Positions 9,298-18,858 of a stretch of 64,000 bases of DNA are shown in pieces (position 1 is the first letter of the stretch; the number at the start of each line of letters is the position of its first letter). This stretch comes from Pseudomonadota bacterium (GTDB lineage: Bacteria > Pseudomonadota > Gammaproteobacteria > Xanthomonadales > Xanthomonadaceae), in assembly GCA_023390905.1 (NCBI GenBank), contig JAEWBY010000047.1, positions 1-64,000 on the forward strand, given 5' to 3'. Below the pieces are notes generated by a model that was not told where the DNA came from, did no database searches, and saw only the letters and a list, made by a program, of their open reading frames with translations. Both the position numbers and the translations under genes were made by a program.

Positions 9298-10844
9298 ACA
9301 TGCACTCTTCATCAAACCCGCACATCCGGATTTTCGACACCACGCTGCGCGATGGCGAGCAATCGCCCGGATGCAGCATGACCCCACAGCAGAAGCTGGT
9401 GATGGCGCGCGCGCTCGCCGAACTGGGCGTGGACGTCATCGAGACCGGGTTTCCCGCCAGCTCGCAGTCCGATCGCGAAGCGCACGCACTGATCGCGCGC
9501 GAGCTGCGCGACACCACGTTGGCGGTGCTGTCGCGCTGCCTGCCCGGCGACATCGAAACCTCGCTGCGCACCGTGCAATCGGCCGCGCGGCCGCGCCTGC
9601 ACCTGTTCCTGTCGACCAGCCCGCTGCACCGTGAACACAAGCTGCGCATGAGCCGGGAACAGGTGCTGGAGTCGGTGCATGCGCACGTGTCGATGGCGCG
9701 CGCGCACGTCGACGATGTGGAATTCTCCGCAGAGGACGCGACCCGCACCGAGGAAGACTTCCTGCATCAGGTCGTGGCCACCGCGATCGCGGCCGGCGCC
9801 GGCACGATCAATCTGCCCGACACCGTGGGCTTCACCACGCCGGAGGAAATCCGCTCGATGTTCCAGCGCGTGATCGCGCAGGTGCCGGGCGCGGACCGCG
9901 TGATCTTCAGCGCGCATTGCCACAACGATCTGGGCCTGGCCGTCGCCAACTCGCTGGCCGCGATCGAAGGCGGCGCGCGCCAGGTCGAGGGATCGATCAA
10001 CGGCATCGGCGAGCGCGCAGGCAACTGCGCCATCGAGGAACTGGCGATGGCGCTGAAAGTGCGCAACGCCTTCTACCACCTGGACACGCGCCTGGACACG
10101 CGGCGCATCGTGCCGACCTCGCAATTGCTCTCGCGGCTGGTCGGCATGCCGGTGCAGCGCAACAAGGCCATCGTCGGCGCCAATGCATTCGCGCACGAAT
10201 CCGGCATCCACCAGCACGGCATGCTGCGGCATCGCGGCACCTACGAGATCATGCAGCCGCAGGACGTGGGCTGGCCGTCCTCGCAGATGGTCCTGGGCCG
10301 GCACAGCGGCCGCGCGGCGGTCGAACAACGACTGCGTGCGCTGGGCTACTGGCTGGAGGAAGACGAACTGAAACTGGTGTTCGAGCAGTTCAAGGCACTG
10401 TGCGAGAAGCAGCGCGTCGTGGGCGACGCCGATCTGCAGGCGTTGATGCAGGACGCATCGGTCAGCGATGGCTATCGCCTGGCTTCGATGACGATCAGCG
10501 ATGTCGGCAGCCGTGCCAACGCGCTGGTCGAACTGTCGGATCCGGAAGGCAACCGCGTCGCCGAAACCGCGCAGGGCAACGGGCCGGTGGACGCGCTGTT
10601 CGGCGCGCTCGCCGCCGCGACCGGTGTGCAACTGCAGCTGGAAAGCTACCAGGTGCACAGCGTCGGCATCGGCGCCGACGCGCGCGGCGAAGCCAGCCTG
10701 TCGGTGCGCTGCGCCGGCGTGGAGTACCAGGGCACCGGCACCAGCAAGGACATCATCGAAGCCAGCGCGCTGGCATGGCTGGACGTGGCCAACCGGCTGC
10801 TGCGCCAGCGTCGGATCGAAAAGCAGGAGATGGCGGCGGCATGA
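9294..10844 (+). CDS. leuA: 2-isopropylmalate synthase
   Basis: LeuA condenses 2-ketoisovalerate with acetyl-CoA, the first step to leucine. The 516-residue product has the TIM-barrel signature IFDTTLRDGEQSPGCSM near residue 12, the metal-binding HCHNDLGLAVAN, NGIGERAGNCAIEE, and the C-terminal allosteric domain from about residue 390 that mediates leucine feedback inhibition. I take GTG 9294, which overlaps the ilvA stop (GTGA) and sits 7 bases after AGGAAA; ATG 9300 is two codons later. The TGA overlaps the leuC ATG. Confidence 0.97.
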   Translation: MNMHSSSNPHIRIFDTTLRDGEQSPGCSMTPQQKLVMARALAELGVDVIETGFPASSQSDREAHALIARELRDTTLAVLSRCLPGDIETSLRTVQSAARPRLHLFLSTSPLHREHKLRMSREQVLESVHAHVSMARAHVDDVEFSAEDATRTEEDFLHQVVATAIAAGAGTINLPDTVGFTTPEEIRSMFQRVIAQVPGADRVIFSAHCHNDLGLAVANSLAAIEGGARQVEGSINGIGERAGNCAIEELAMALKVRNAFYHLDTRLDTRRIVPTSQLLSRLVGMPVQRNKAIVGANAFAHESGIHQHGMLRHRGTYEIMQPQDVGWPSSQMVLGRHSGRAAVEQRLRALGYWLEEDELKLVFEQFKALCEKQRVVGDADLQALMQDASVSDGYRLASMTISDVGSRANALVELSDPEGNRVAETAQGNGPVDALFGALAAATGVQLQLESYQVHSVGIGADARGEASLSVRCAGVEYQGTGTSKDIIEASALAWLDVANRLLRQRRIEKQEMAAA

Positions 10845-12277
10845 GCACGGCCTTGAACACTTCTCCTCGCACGCTGTTCGACAAACTGTGGGACGCGCAC
10901 GTCGTCGTGCCCGAGACCGATGCCGCGCCCGCGGTGCTCTACATCGATCTGCACCTCATTCATGAGGTCACCTCGCCGCAGGCGTTCACCGAGCTGGAAA
11001 AGCGCGGACTGTCGCCGCGCCGTCCCGATCGCACCAAGGCGACGATGGATCATTCCACGCCGACGCTGCCCGCCGGACCCGACGGTCGCCTGTCCTACTA
11101 CACGCCGGCCGCAGAGACGCAGGTGCAGACGCTGGCGCGCAATTGCGCCGCGCACGGCATCGAACTGTTCGACATGCAGTCGGCGCAGCGCGGCATCGTG
11201 CACGTGATCGCGCCGGAACTCGGCTTCACCCAGCCCGGCATGACCATCGTTTGCGGTGACAGCCACACGTCCACGCATGGCGCGTTCGGCGCGCTGGCCT
11301 TCGGCATCGGCACCAGCGAGGTCGGCCACGTGCTGGCGACGCAATGCCTGCTGCAACGCAAGCCCAGGTCGATGGCGATCACCGTCGAGGGTCCGCTCGC
11401 ATTGGGCGTGGGCGCCAAGGACGTGATCCTGCACATCATCGGCGTAATCGGCGTCAACGGCGGCACCGGACACGTGATCGAATATCGCGGCTCGACGATT
11501 CGCGCAATGGACATGGAGCATCGCATGACCCTGTGCAACATGTCGATCGAAGCCGGCGCGCGCGCCGGCATGGTCGCGCCCGACGACACCACGTTCGCGT
11601 GGCTGGAACAGGCGCCGCGCGCACCGAAGGGAACCGAATTCGCCGCCGCGCGCGCACGCTGGTCGCAGCTGCATACCGATGCTGGCGCGCGCTTCGATCG
11701 CGAGGTCCGCATCGACGCCGCCGACATCCGGCCGACGCTGACCTGGGGCACGCATCCGGGCACCGCGATCGCGGTGGATGCACCGGTTCCCGCCGCCAAC
11801 GATGCCGCCGCACGCAAGGCGCTGGACTATATGGCGTTTCGCGAAGGCCAGTCACTGGTGGATACACCGGTGGACGTGGTGTTCGTCGGCTCCTGCACCA
11901 ATGGCCGCCTCGGCGACATGCGCGAAGTCGCCTCGGTGCTGCGCGATCGCGTCATCGATCCGCGCGTGCGCATGCTGGTCGTTCCCGGTTCCGAGCAGGT
12001 CAAGCGACAGGCCGAAGCCGAAGGCATCGATGCGATCGTGCGCGCCGCCGGCGCCGAATGGCGCGAGCCCGGCTGCTCGATGTGCATCGCGATGAACGGC
12101 GATCTGGTCGGGCCGGGGCAACTGGCGGTCAGCACCAGCAATCGCAATTTCGAAGGGCGGCAGGGTCCGGGATCGCGCACGTTGCTGGCGTCCCCGCTCA
12201 GCGCGGCGTGGGCGGCGGTGAATGGTCGCGTCAGCGATCCGCGGCAATTGTTCGCCGAACGCAAGGAGGTGGCGTGA
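10841..12277 (+). CDS. leuC: 3-isopropylmalate dehydratase large subunit
   Basis: The aconitase-like catalytic subunit (478 residues) isomerises 2- to 3-isopropylmalate with LeuD. Cluster cysteines are visible in FVGSCTNGR and in REPGCSMCIAMN near the C-terminus; HDSHTSTHG-like CGDSHTSTHGAFGAL lies in the N-terminal third. ATG 10841 overlaps the leuA stop by four bases and the gene overlaps leuD by one base, so the enzyme subunits should be made in step. Confidence 0.98.
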   Translation: MSTALNTSPRTLFDKLWDAHVVVPETDAAPAVLYIDLHLIHEVTSPQAFTELEKRGLSPRRPDRTKATMDHSTPTLPAGPDGRLSYYTPAAETQVQTLARNCAAHGIELFDMQSAQRGIVHVIAPELGFTQPGMTIVCGDSHTSTHGAFGALAFGIGTSEVGHVLATQCLLQRKPRSMAITVEGPLALGVGAKDVILHIIGVIGVNGGTGHVIEYRGSTIRAMDMEHRMTLCNMSIEAGARAGMVAPDDTTFAWLEQAPRAPKGTEFAAARARWSQLHTDAGARFDREVRIDAADIRPTLTWGTHPGTAIAVDAPVPAANDAAARKALDYMAFREGQSLVDTPVDVVFVGSCTNGRLGDMREVASVLRDRVIDPRVRMLVVPGSEQVKRQAEAEGIDAIVRAAGAEWREPGCSMCIAMNGDLVGPGQLAVSTSNRNFEGRQGPGSRTLLASPLSAAWAAVNGRVSDPRQLFAERKEVA

Positions 12278-12858
12278 TGAGCGGCTTCAGCCAACTGCGA
12301 TCGCGCAGCGTCGTGCTGCGGCAGACCAACATCGACACCGATCAGATCATTCCCGCGCGCTTCCTCTCCACGACCGAGCGCGCCGGCCTCGGCAAGCATG
12401 CATTCAATGACTGGCGCTGGCGGCCCGATGGCACGCAGAACCCGGACTTTCCATTCAATCAGCCGGGCAACGCGGATCGGACGATCCTGCTGGCCGGGCG
12501 CAATTTCGGCTGCGGCTCCTCGCGTGAACACGCGCCGTGGGCACTGGCCGATCTCGGCCTGCGCGCGATCGTCAGCAGCGAGATCGCCGACATCTTCCGC
12601 AACAATAGCCTCAAGAACGGCCTGCTGCCCGTGGTGCTGGACGAGGCCGACGTGCAATCCCTGATGCAGCGGCCCGATGACGAACTGGTCATCGATGTGG
12701 CCGCGCGCGAACTGCGTACGCCGGACGGCCGCGTCTTCCACTTTCCACTGGATGCCTTTGCCCGCACCTGCCTGATCGAAGGCGTGGATGAACTGGGCTG
12801 GCTGCTGGCCCGACAGGCCGATATCGAACATTACGAGGAGACCCGCTATGCGCGCTGA
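12277..12858 (+). CDS. leuD: 3-isopropylmalate dehydratase small subunit
   Basis: A 193-residue swivel-domain subunit that completes the LeuCD dehydratase. Typical blocks are QTNIDTDQIIPARFL near residue 16, NFGCGSSREHAPWAL around residue 75 and NNSLKNGLLPVVL. ATG 12277 shares its A with the leuC TGA (TGATG), preceded by AAGGAGG. It overlaps leuB by 11 bases. Confidence 0.97.
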   Translation: MSGFSQLRSRSVVLRQTNIDTDQIIPARFLSTTERAGLGKHAFNDWRWRPDGTQNPDFPFNQPGNADRTILLAGRNFGCGSSREHAPWALADLGLRAIVSSEIADIFRNNSLKNGLLPVVLDEADVQSLMQRPDDELVIDVAARELRTPDGRVFHFPLDAFARTCLIEGVDELGWLLARQADIEHYEETRYAR

Positions 12859-13936
12859 CATCGCTGTCCTGCCCGGTGACGGCATCGGTCCGGAGGTCAC
12901 GGCCGCCGCCGTGTCGGTGCTTCGCGAAGTCGCGCGCCGGCACGGCCATGAGTTCCGCTTCCACGAACACGACATCGGTGGCGTGGCGATCGACCGTCAT
13001 GGCGATCCGTTGCCGGCCAGCACGCTGCACGCGTGCCAGCAGGCCGATGCGGTGCTGCTGGGTGCGGTGGGTGGTCCGCGCTGGTCCGATCCGAACGCCA
13101 GGATTCGGCCCGAGCAGGGTCTGCTCGCGCTGCGCAAGGGCCTGGGCCTGTTCGCCAACCTGCGCCCGGTGCGTCCGCATCCGGCGGCCCTGAATGCATC
13201 GCCGATCAAGCCGCACCTGCTTACCGGCGTGGACATCCTGGTCGTGCGCGAACTGACCGGCGGCATCTATTTCGGCAACAAGACGCGTGACGCGGGAACC
13301 GCGACGGATCTGTGCAGCTACAGCGTCGATGAAATCGAACGCGTGGTGCGCAGCGCCTTCCATCTGGCGCGGCAGCGGCGCGGCTACCTGGTTTCGGTGG
13401 ACAAGGCCAACGTGCTCGAAACCTCGCGCTTGTGGCGCGACGTCACCACGCGCATCGGCCGCGAGGAATTCGCCGACGTCCGACTGGAGCATGTGCTGGT
13501 CGATGCGATGGCGATGCACCTGTTGTCGCGGCCGCGCGAGTACGACGTGATCGTCACCGAGAACATGTTCGGCGACATCCTCACCGATGAGGCTTCGATG
13601 CTCGCGGGATCGCTGGGCCTGCTGCCCTCGGCTTCGCTGGGCAACGGCAAGGTCGGGCTGTACGAACCGATCCACGGCTCGGCGCCGGACATCGCCGGCA
13701 AGGGCGTCGCCAATCCCTACGCCACCATCCTGAGCGGCGCGATGCTGCTGCGGCATTCGCTGGGACTGGACGAGGAAGCCGAGTGCATCGAGCGTGCGGT
13801 GGATGCGGCGCTCAACGCGCAGGTATTCACCCACGATCTGGCCGCCGGTGGCCGCGGCGTGGGCACGGAAGCGGCGGCGCAGGCCGTCGTCACGCAGTTG
13901 CAGGAGCAGTGCTACGTCGCCGAACTGCGCGACTGA
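12848..13936 (+). CDS. leuB: 3-isopropylmalate dehydrogenase
   Basis: LeuB oxidises and decarboxylates 3-isopropylmalate to 2-ketoisocaproate using NAD+. The 362-residue protein begins with IAVLPGDGIGPEV and carries LTGGIYFG, the metal-binding VTENMFGDILTDEASML and the nucleotide-binding PIHGSAPDIAGKGVANPYA. It is the last gene of the operon; no strong terminator follows before the next gene 86 bases later. Confidence 0.98.
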   Translation: MRADIAVLPGDGIGPEVTAAAVSVLREVARRHGHEFRFHEHDIGGVAIDRHGDPLPASTLHACQQADAVLLGAVGGPRWSDPNARIRPEQGLLALRKGLGLFANLRPVRPHPAALNASPIKPHLLTGVDILVVRELTGGIYFGNKTRDAGTATDLCSYSVDEIERVVRSAFHLARQRRGYLVSVDKANVLETSRLWRDVTTRIGREEFADVRLEHVLVDAMAMHLLSRPREYDVIVTENMFGDILTDEASMLAGSLGLLPSASLGNGKVGLYEPIHGSAPDIAGKGVANPYATILSGAMLLRHSLGLDEEAECIERAVDAALNAQVFTHDLAAGGRGVGTEAAAQAVVTQLQEQCYVAELRD

Positions 13937-14022
13937 GAGCAGATGGCGTGCGCAGGCGATGCAACTACGGTGCTCGCAGGCGTGCGCTATCCTGAGGCCA
14001 TCAGTCGCGCGCGGAAATCGGT

Positions 14023-14358
14023 TTGAGCCTCCATGTCCTTTTCCTGTGCAGCCAGAACCGGCTGCGCAGTCCAACCGCTGAACAGGTGTTCGCCGAGTGG
14101 CCCGGCATCGAGACCGCATCGGCGGGACTGAACCATGATGCCGAATGTCCGCTCACGCCCGAACTGCTGGCATGGGCGGACATCGTCTTCGTGATGGAGC
14201 GCATGCACCGCAACAAGCTGTCGGCGCGCTTCAAGGCGCAGCTGCACGGCCAGCGCGTGGTATGCCTCGATATTCCGGACGACTACGCGTACATGGACCC
14301 CGCACTGATCACGCTGCTGCGGAACAAGGTGCCCAGGCATCTGCCCGCGGCTCGGTGA
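14023..14358 (+). CDS. Small low-molecular-weight protein tyrosine phosphatase-like protein
   Basis: A 111-residue cytosolic protein that starts with a TTG codon. Residues 5-16 form the phosphatase P-loop, VLFLCSQNRLRS, with the CX5R nucleophile/arginine pair Cys9 and Arg15; an acidic stretch (DIPDDYAYMDP) follows near residue 85. Length and motif match the predicted tyrosine phosphatases of COG4551, shorter than the classical LMW-PTP. Substrate unknown. It could be read through from leuB but has no functional link to it. Confidence 0.82.
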   Translation: MSLHVLFLCSQNRLRSPTAEQVFAEWPGIETASAGLNHDAECPLTPELLAWADIVFVMERMHRNKLSARFKAQLHGQRVVCLDIPDDYAYMDPALITLLRNKVPRHLPAAR

Positions 14359-14406
14359 GCGCCGCGGCCACGGAAACCGACTGCTTCCGTGGCCGGCGGA
14401 CCGGGA

Positions 14407-17400
14407 TCACGGCGCGCCTTCTTCCGGCTTCACCTTGAACCACGCTGCATACAGCGCGGGCAGGAACAGCAGCGTCAGCAGTGTGGCCACGGTCAGTCCG
14501 CCCATGATTGCCACCGCCATCGGCCCGAAGAACGCGCTGCGCGAAAGCGGGATCATCGCCAGCACGGCCGCCAGCGCGGTCAGCACGATCGGGCGGAACC
14601 GGCGCACCGTCGCATCGATGATCGCGTGCCAGCGATCGTGTCCGGCGTCGATGTCCTGCTGGATCTGATCGACCAGGATCACCGAATTGCGCATGATCAT
14701 GCCGGCCAACGCGATCGTGCCCAGCATCGCGACGAAACCGAACGGCACGCGGAAGATCAGCAGCGCCAGCGTCACCCCGATCAGTCCCAGCGGCGCGGTC
14801 AGCGCCACCAGCGCCATGCGCGGAAAGCTGCGCAACTGCAGCATCAGCAGCGTCGCCACCACCAGCAGGAACAACGGCATGCCGGCGTTGATCGAATTCT
14901 GTCCACGGGCGGAATCCTCGACCGTTCCGCCGGTCTGCAGCAGATAGCCCTGCGGCAGCGCTTCGCGGATGCGATCGAGCGTCGGCAGGATCTGGGCGAC
15001 GACGGTCGGCGGGGTCAGATCATCGGTGTTGATGTCCGCGCGCACGGTGACGGTCGGCAGGCGATCGCGGTGCCAGATGATGCCGTCCTCGAAGGCATGG
15101 TCGATCGTGGCGATCTGCGACAGCGGCACGCTCGCGCCGTTGGCCGTAGGCATCGCCAGGCTGCCGAGCATATCCATGCGCGTGCGTTCTTGCTCCGGCC
15201 CGCGCAGCAGGATCTCGACCAGTTCGTTGCCTTCGCGGTACGTGCTCACATGCAGCCCCGACAGCGAGCTGGTGATGAAGTGCGACACCTGCGCCGTGCT
15301 CACGCCCAGCGCGCGCGCGCGTTCCTGATCGATCTCCAGCCGCACGATCTTGCTGGGCTCATCCCAGTCGAGGTTGACGTTGGTCACGTGCGGATTCGCG
15401 CGTACTTTTTCCATCACCTGGCGGGCGATGTCCTGCACGCGATCGATGTGTTCGCCCGAGACGCGGAACTGCACCGGATCGCCCACCGGCGGGCCGTTCT
15501 CCAGCCGCGTCACGCGGAACTGCAATTGCGGGAACTGCGGCGCGACGTCCTCGATGAGCCATCGGCGCGTGGCTTCGCGTGCTTCGGTGTCATCGGTCAG
15601 CACCACGAACTGCGAGAAATTCGCCTGCGGCAATTGCTGATCGAGCGGCAGATAGAAGCGCGGCGAACCGGTGCCGATGTAGGCCACATAGTTCTGGATG
15701 CCCTCGCGTCCTGACAGCAGCTTCTCCAACTGGCGTGCCTGCGCGTCGGTGGACTTCAGCGAGCTGCCTTCGGCCAGTTCCAGATCCACCATGAGTTCCG
15801 GGCGCACCGAATCCGGGAAGAACTGCTGCGGCACGAAACGGAACAGCAGGATCGATGCCACGAACGCCGCCGCCGTGATGCCGATGACCAGCCAGCGATG
15901 GCGCAGGCACGCGTCGAGCAGCCTGCGGAAGCGCTGATAGAACGGGCGCTGATAGGGATCATGATCCTGCGGGTGCGCAGGCTTCGGAAGAATCCATCGC
16001 GCGAATGCCGGATGGCGATCGGCCGCGCGCTCGCGCATGCGATGCCAGCGATGCGCCCAGGTGCCCGGACGCGGCGTGCGCGGCTGACCCAGATCCGGCA
16101 GCATCTTGTCGCCCAGGTACGGAATGAACAGCACGGCCGCGATCCATGAAACCACCAGGGCGATCGTCACCACCTGGAACAGCGAGCGCGTGTATTCACC
16201 GGTGCTGGATGCGGCCGTGGCAATCGGCAGGAAACCGGCGGCGGTGATCAGCGTGCCGGTCAGCATCGGGAACGCAGTGGATTCGTACGCGAAGCTCGCC
16301 GCCTTCAGGCGGTCGTAGCCCTGCTCCATCTTGATGGCCATCATCTCCACGGCGATGATCGCATCGTCTACCAGCAGGCCCAGCGCCAGCACCAGCGCAC
16401 CCAGCGAGATCTTGTGCAGGCCGATGCCGAAGTAATGCATCACCGCGAACGTCATCGCCAGCACCAGCGGTATCGACACCGCGACCACCAGGCCGGTCCG
16501 CAGGCCCAGCGAAAAGAAGCTGACCACCAGCACGATGATCACCGCTTCGGTCAGCACGCGGACGAATTCGCCGACCGATTCCTCCACCGCGTGCGGCTGA
16601 TCCGACACCTTGCGCAACTGCATGCCGATCGGCAAGGTGCCCTGCAGGCGCTGGAATTCGTGTTCGAGCGTGTCGCCGAGCTTGAGGATGTCGCCGCCGT
16701 CCTTCATCGCCACCGCGATGCCGATGGCATCCTCGCCCATGAAGCGCATCTTGGGCGCGGAGGGATCGGCAAAGCCGCGATGCACGTCGGCGATGTCGCC
16801 CAGTTTCACCGTGCGGCCGTTGGTGTGGATCGGGAACTGCCGGATCTGCTCCACCGATTTGAACTCGCCGCTGACGCGCAGTTCGACACGATCGGTCGGC
16901 GTCTCGAAGAAGCCGGTCGGCGTCATCGCATTCTGTTCGTCCAGCGCCTGCTGCACCGCCGTGAGCGGAATGCCCAACGTGGCCAGCTTGGTGTTGGACA
17001 GTTCGATCCAGATCTTTTCGTCCTGCAGGCCGACCAGTTCGACCTTGCCGACGTCCGGCACGCGCTGCAGTTCCAGCTGGATGCGATCGGCGTAGTCCTT
17101 CATCACCGCATAGTCGAAGCCCTTTCCGGTGAGGGCATAGATGTTGCCGAACGTGTCGCCGAATTCGTCATTGAAGAACGGGCCGACCACGCCTTCGGGC
17201 AGCGTGTAGCGGATGTCTCCGATCTTCTTGCGGACCTGGTACCAGAGCTCCGGAATGTCCTTGGAGTGCAATGAATCGCGCGCCATGAAGATGACCTGCG
17301 ATTCGCCCGCGCGCGAATAGGAGCGGATGAACTCGTACTTGCCGGTGGTCATCAGCGCTTTCTCGATGCGCTCGGTGACCTGTTTGGAGACTTCGTCGGC

Positions 17401-17574
17401 GGTGGCGCCCGGCCACACCGTGCGCACCACCATCGCCTTGAAGGTGAAGGGCGGATCCTCGGACTGGCCCAGGTGGCGATACGACCAGCCACCGATCAAG
17501 GCGAGCACGATCATCGCGAACAGCACGAGGCTGCGATTGGTCAGCGCCCACTCGGAAAGATTGAAGCGGCGCAT
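14407..17574 (-). CDS. RND efflux pump inner-membrane permease (HAE1 family)
   Basis: A 1055-residue proton-driven exporter of the AcrB/MexB superfamily. The N-terminal membrane helix (about residues 12-30), two large periplasmic loops and the 12-helix plan are evident; the proton relay pair Asp403-Asp404 sits in LALGLLVDDAIIAVEMM. The second half repeats the pattern (RWLVIGITAAAFVASILLF onward). It follows the adaptor gene by 73 bases in one operon that diverges from a TetR regulator. Sequence resembles the multidrug/solvent branch more than the metal branch, but the substrate cannot be told. Confidence 0.95.
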   Translation of the reverse strand: MRRFNLSEWALTNRSLVLFAMIVLALIGGWSYRHLGQSEDPPFTFKAMVVRTVWPGATADEVSKQVTERIEKALMTTGKYEFIRSYSRAGESQVIFMARDSLHSKDIPELWYQVRKKIGDIRYTLPEGVVGPFFNDEFGDTFGNIYALTGKGFDYAVMKDYADRIQLELQRVPDVGKVELVGLQDEKIWIELSNTKLATLGIPLTAVQQALDEQNAMTPTGFFETPTDRVELRVSGEFKSVEQIRQFPIHTNGRTVKLGDIADVHRGFADPSAPKMRFMGEDAIGIAVAMKDGGDILKLGDTLEHEFQRLQGTLPIGMQLRKVSDQPHAVEESVGEFVRVLTEAVIIVLVVSFFSLGLRTGLVVAVSIPLVLAMTFAVMHYFGIGLHKISLGALVLALGLLVDDAIIAVEMMAIKMEQGYDRLKAASFAYESTAFPMLTGTLITAAGFLPIATAASSTGEYTRSLFQVVTIALVVSWIAAVLFIPYLGDKMLPDLGQPRTPRPGTWAHRWHRMRERAADRHPAFARWILPKPAHPQDHDPYQRPFYQRFRRLLDACLRHRWLVIGITAAAFVASILLFRFVPQQFFPDSVRPELMVDLELAEGSSLKSTDAQARQLEKLLSGREGIQNYVAYIGTGSPRFYLPLDQQLPQANFSQFVVLTDDTEAREATRRWLIEDVAPQFPQLQFRVTRLENGPPVGDPVQFRVSGEHIDRVQDIARQVMEKVRANPHVTNVNLDWDEPSKIVRLEIDQERARALGVSTAQVSHFITSSLSGLHVSTYREGNELVEILLRGPEQERTRMDMLGSLAMPTANGASVPLSQIATIDHAFEDGIIWHRDRLPTVTVRADINTDDLTPPTVVAQILPTLDRIREALPQGYLLQTGGTVEDSARGQNSINAGMPLFLLVVATLLMLQLRSFPRMALVALTAPLGLIGVTLALLIFRVPFGFVAMLGTIALAGMIMRNSVILVDQIQQDIDAGHDRWHAIIDATVRRFRPIVLTALAAVLAMIPLSRSAFFGPMAVAIMGGLTVATLLTLLFLPALYAAWFKVKPEEGAP

Positions 17575-17647
17575 GGTCAGTGCACTCCTTCAGCGGTTCG
17601 GCTCGGGGAAGGCAGCGGGAAGCCGTGGGGGTTCGGCATCGGGCGCA

Positions 17648-18778
17648 TCAGGGTTGATCCTTCCGCGGCGTCGGCGTGGCCAGTTGGAGAGGGCGGTTGT
17701 CGCGATCGACCGGCGTCACCGCCTGTCCTTCGCGCAGCAGATGCCCCCCGCCGGCGATCACCCAGTCCCGCGCGGTGACGCCGCCCAGCACCGGCACGTC
17801 CGATTCGCCGTACGGGCCGAGCTTCACCGGACGCAGCGCGACCTTTCCGGTCCCCGGATCCACCACCCAGACCGCGGTGCCGCCTTTCGCGCCGCGCTGG
17901 ATGGAGGACAGCGGCAGCTTCAACGCCGCGCGCGTGCCGTTCTCCTGCACGTACACGCGTGCACTTTGGCCCAGTTCGACTTCGTTGATCGCATCACCGA
18001 TCAGGCTGACGCGTGCGGCGTAAGTGCGCGTCTGCGGATCGGCCGCGGGCGAGATTTCGCGAATCGTGCCCTGCAGGCGTTCGCCCGGCGCATTCCACAG
18101 CTCGACGATCACCGGTTGTCCCACACGGAATTCGCGCACGCGGTTTTCCGGCAGCCCGATGGCGATTTCGCGACCGCCATCGGCCGCCAGCGTATAGACC
18201 GTCTGGCCGGCGGCGACGACCTGTCCGGCTTCGGCCTGGCGGCTGGCGATCACGCCATTGCGCGGTGCGCGCAGTTGCGAATAGCCGGCCTGGTTGCGCA
18301 TCACTTCGAGCTGCGCGCGTGCGGCGTTGGCCTGGCCTTCGGCCGCCTTGTACGCCGCGACCTGCGCGTCGTAGGCGGAACGACTGACCAGTTGTTGATC
18401 GACCAGGCGCGCGTAGCGATCGCGATCGCCGCGTGCGCGCGCGAGTTCGGCCTGGGCGGCGGCGTAATCGGCCTGCGCCGCTTCGGCCTGCAGCCGGACA
18501 TCGCCCGGATCGAGCAGCGCCAGCACTTCGCCGCGCTGCACGCGTGCACCGACGTCGACGTTGCGCCGGACCAGATTGCCTCCGATGCGGAACGACAGCG
18601 GACTTTCCTCACGCGCCCGGACCTCGCCCGCATACGCCGTCAATGCGGCTTCCGCGCCGCCGTCGGGATGGACCACCATCGCCGGGCGCGGTTTCTCGGC
18701 GGGGGGCTCCTGGTTGCCGCACGCGGACAGACCGCAGATCAGGGCGAATGTCATTGCGATCACACGCGTGCCTTGCAT
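17648..18778 (-). CDS. RND efflux periplasmic adaptor (membrane fusion) lipoprotein
   Basis: A 376-residue adaptor linking the permease to an outer-membrane channel. The N-terminus MQGTRVIAMTFALICGLSAC ends in a lipobox (LSAC), so it is probably lipid-anchored in the inner membrane. A split lipoyl domain (VRAREESPLSFRIGGNLVRR... and APRNGVIASRQAEAGQVV) flanks an alpha-helical hairpin, with a beta-barrel after it. ATG 18778 gives a proper signal peptide; an in-frame start at 18802 would add eight residues ahead of it. No outer-membrane component follows, but tolC lies 1.6 kb away on the other strand. Confidence 0.92.
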   Translation of the reverse strand: MQGTRVIAMTFALICGLSACGNQEPPAEKPRPAMVVHPDGGAEAALTAYAGEVRAREESPLSFRIGGNLVRRNVDVGARVQRGEVLALLDPGDVRLQAEAAQADYAAAQAELARARGDRDRYARLVDQQLVSRSAYDAQVAAYKAAEGQANAARAQLEVMRNQAGYSQLRAPRNGVIASRQAEAGQVVAAGQTVYTLAADGGREIAIGLPENRVREFRVGQPVIVELWNAPGERLQGTIREISPAADPQTRTYAARVSLIGDAINEVELGQSARVYVQENGTRAALKLPLSSIQRGAKGGTAVWVVDPGTGKVALRPVKLGPYGESDVPVLGGVTARDWVIAGGGHLLREGQAVTPVDRDNRPLQLATPTPRKDQP

Positions 18779-18858
18779 GACGACTCCGTTGTCTAATGGC
18801 AATTAATGGACTTTCCGGTATAGTATAAATATCGAACCGAGTAGTCTAGTATTCAGCC
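18779..18858. promoter_or_regulatory. Divergent promoter/operator region of the RND pump and tetR
   Basis: Eighty AT-rich bases separate the two start codons. An imperfect dyad at 18816-18839 has symmetric blocks CGGT, TAT, ATA and ACCG in a 24-bp span, a plausible TetR-family operator. Toward the pump, TAGACT and TACTAT with a 17-base spacer overlap the dyad. Toward tetR, TAGTAT (18847-18852) lies only 6 bases before the ATG, suggesting a leaderless mRNA. All inferred from sequence. Confidence 0.6.

Noticed and set aside
14389..15714. Large plus-strand frames opposite the RND permease
   Set aside because: Composition is typical of antisense frames and the permease on the minus strand is complete with all motifs.
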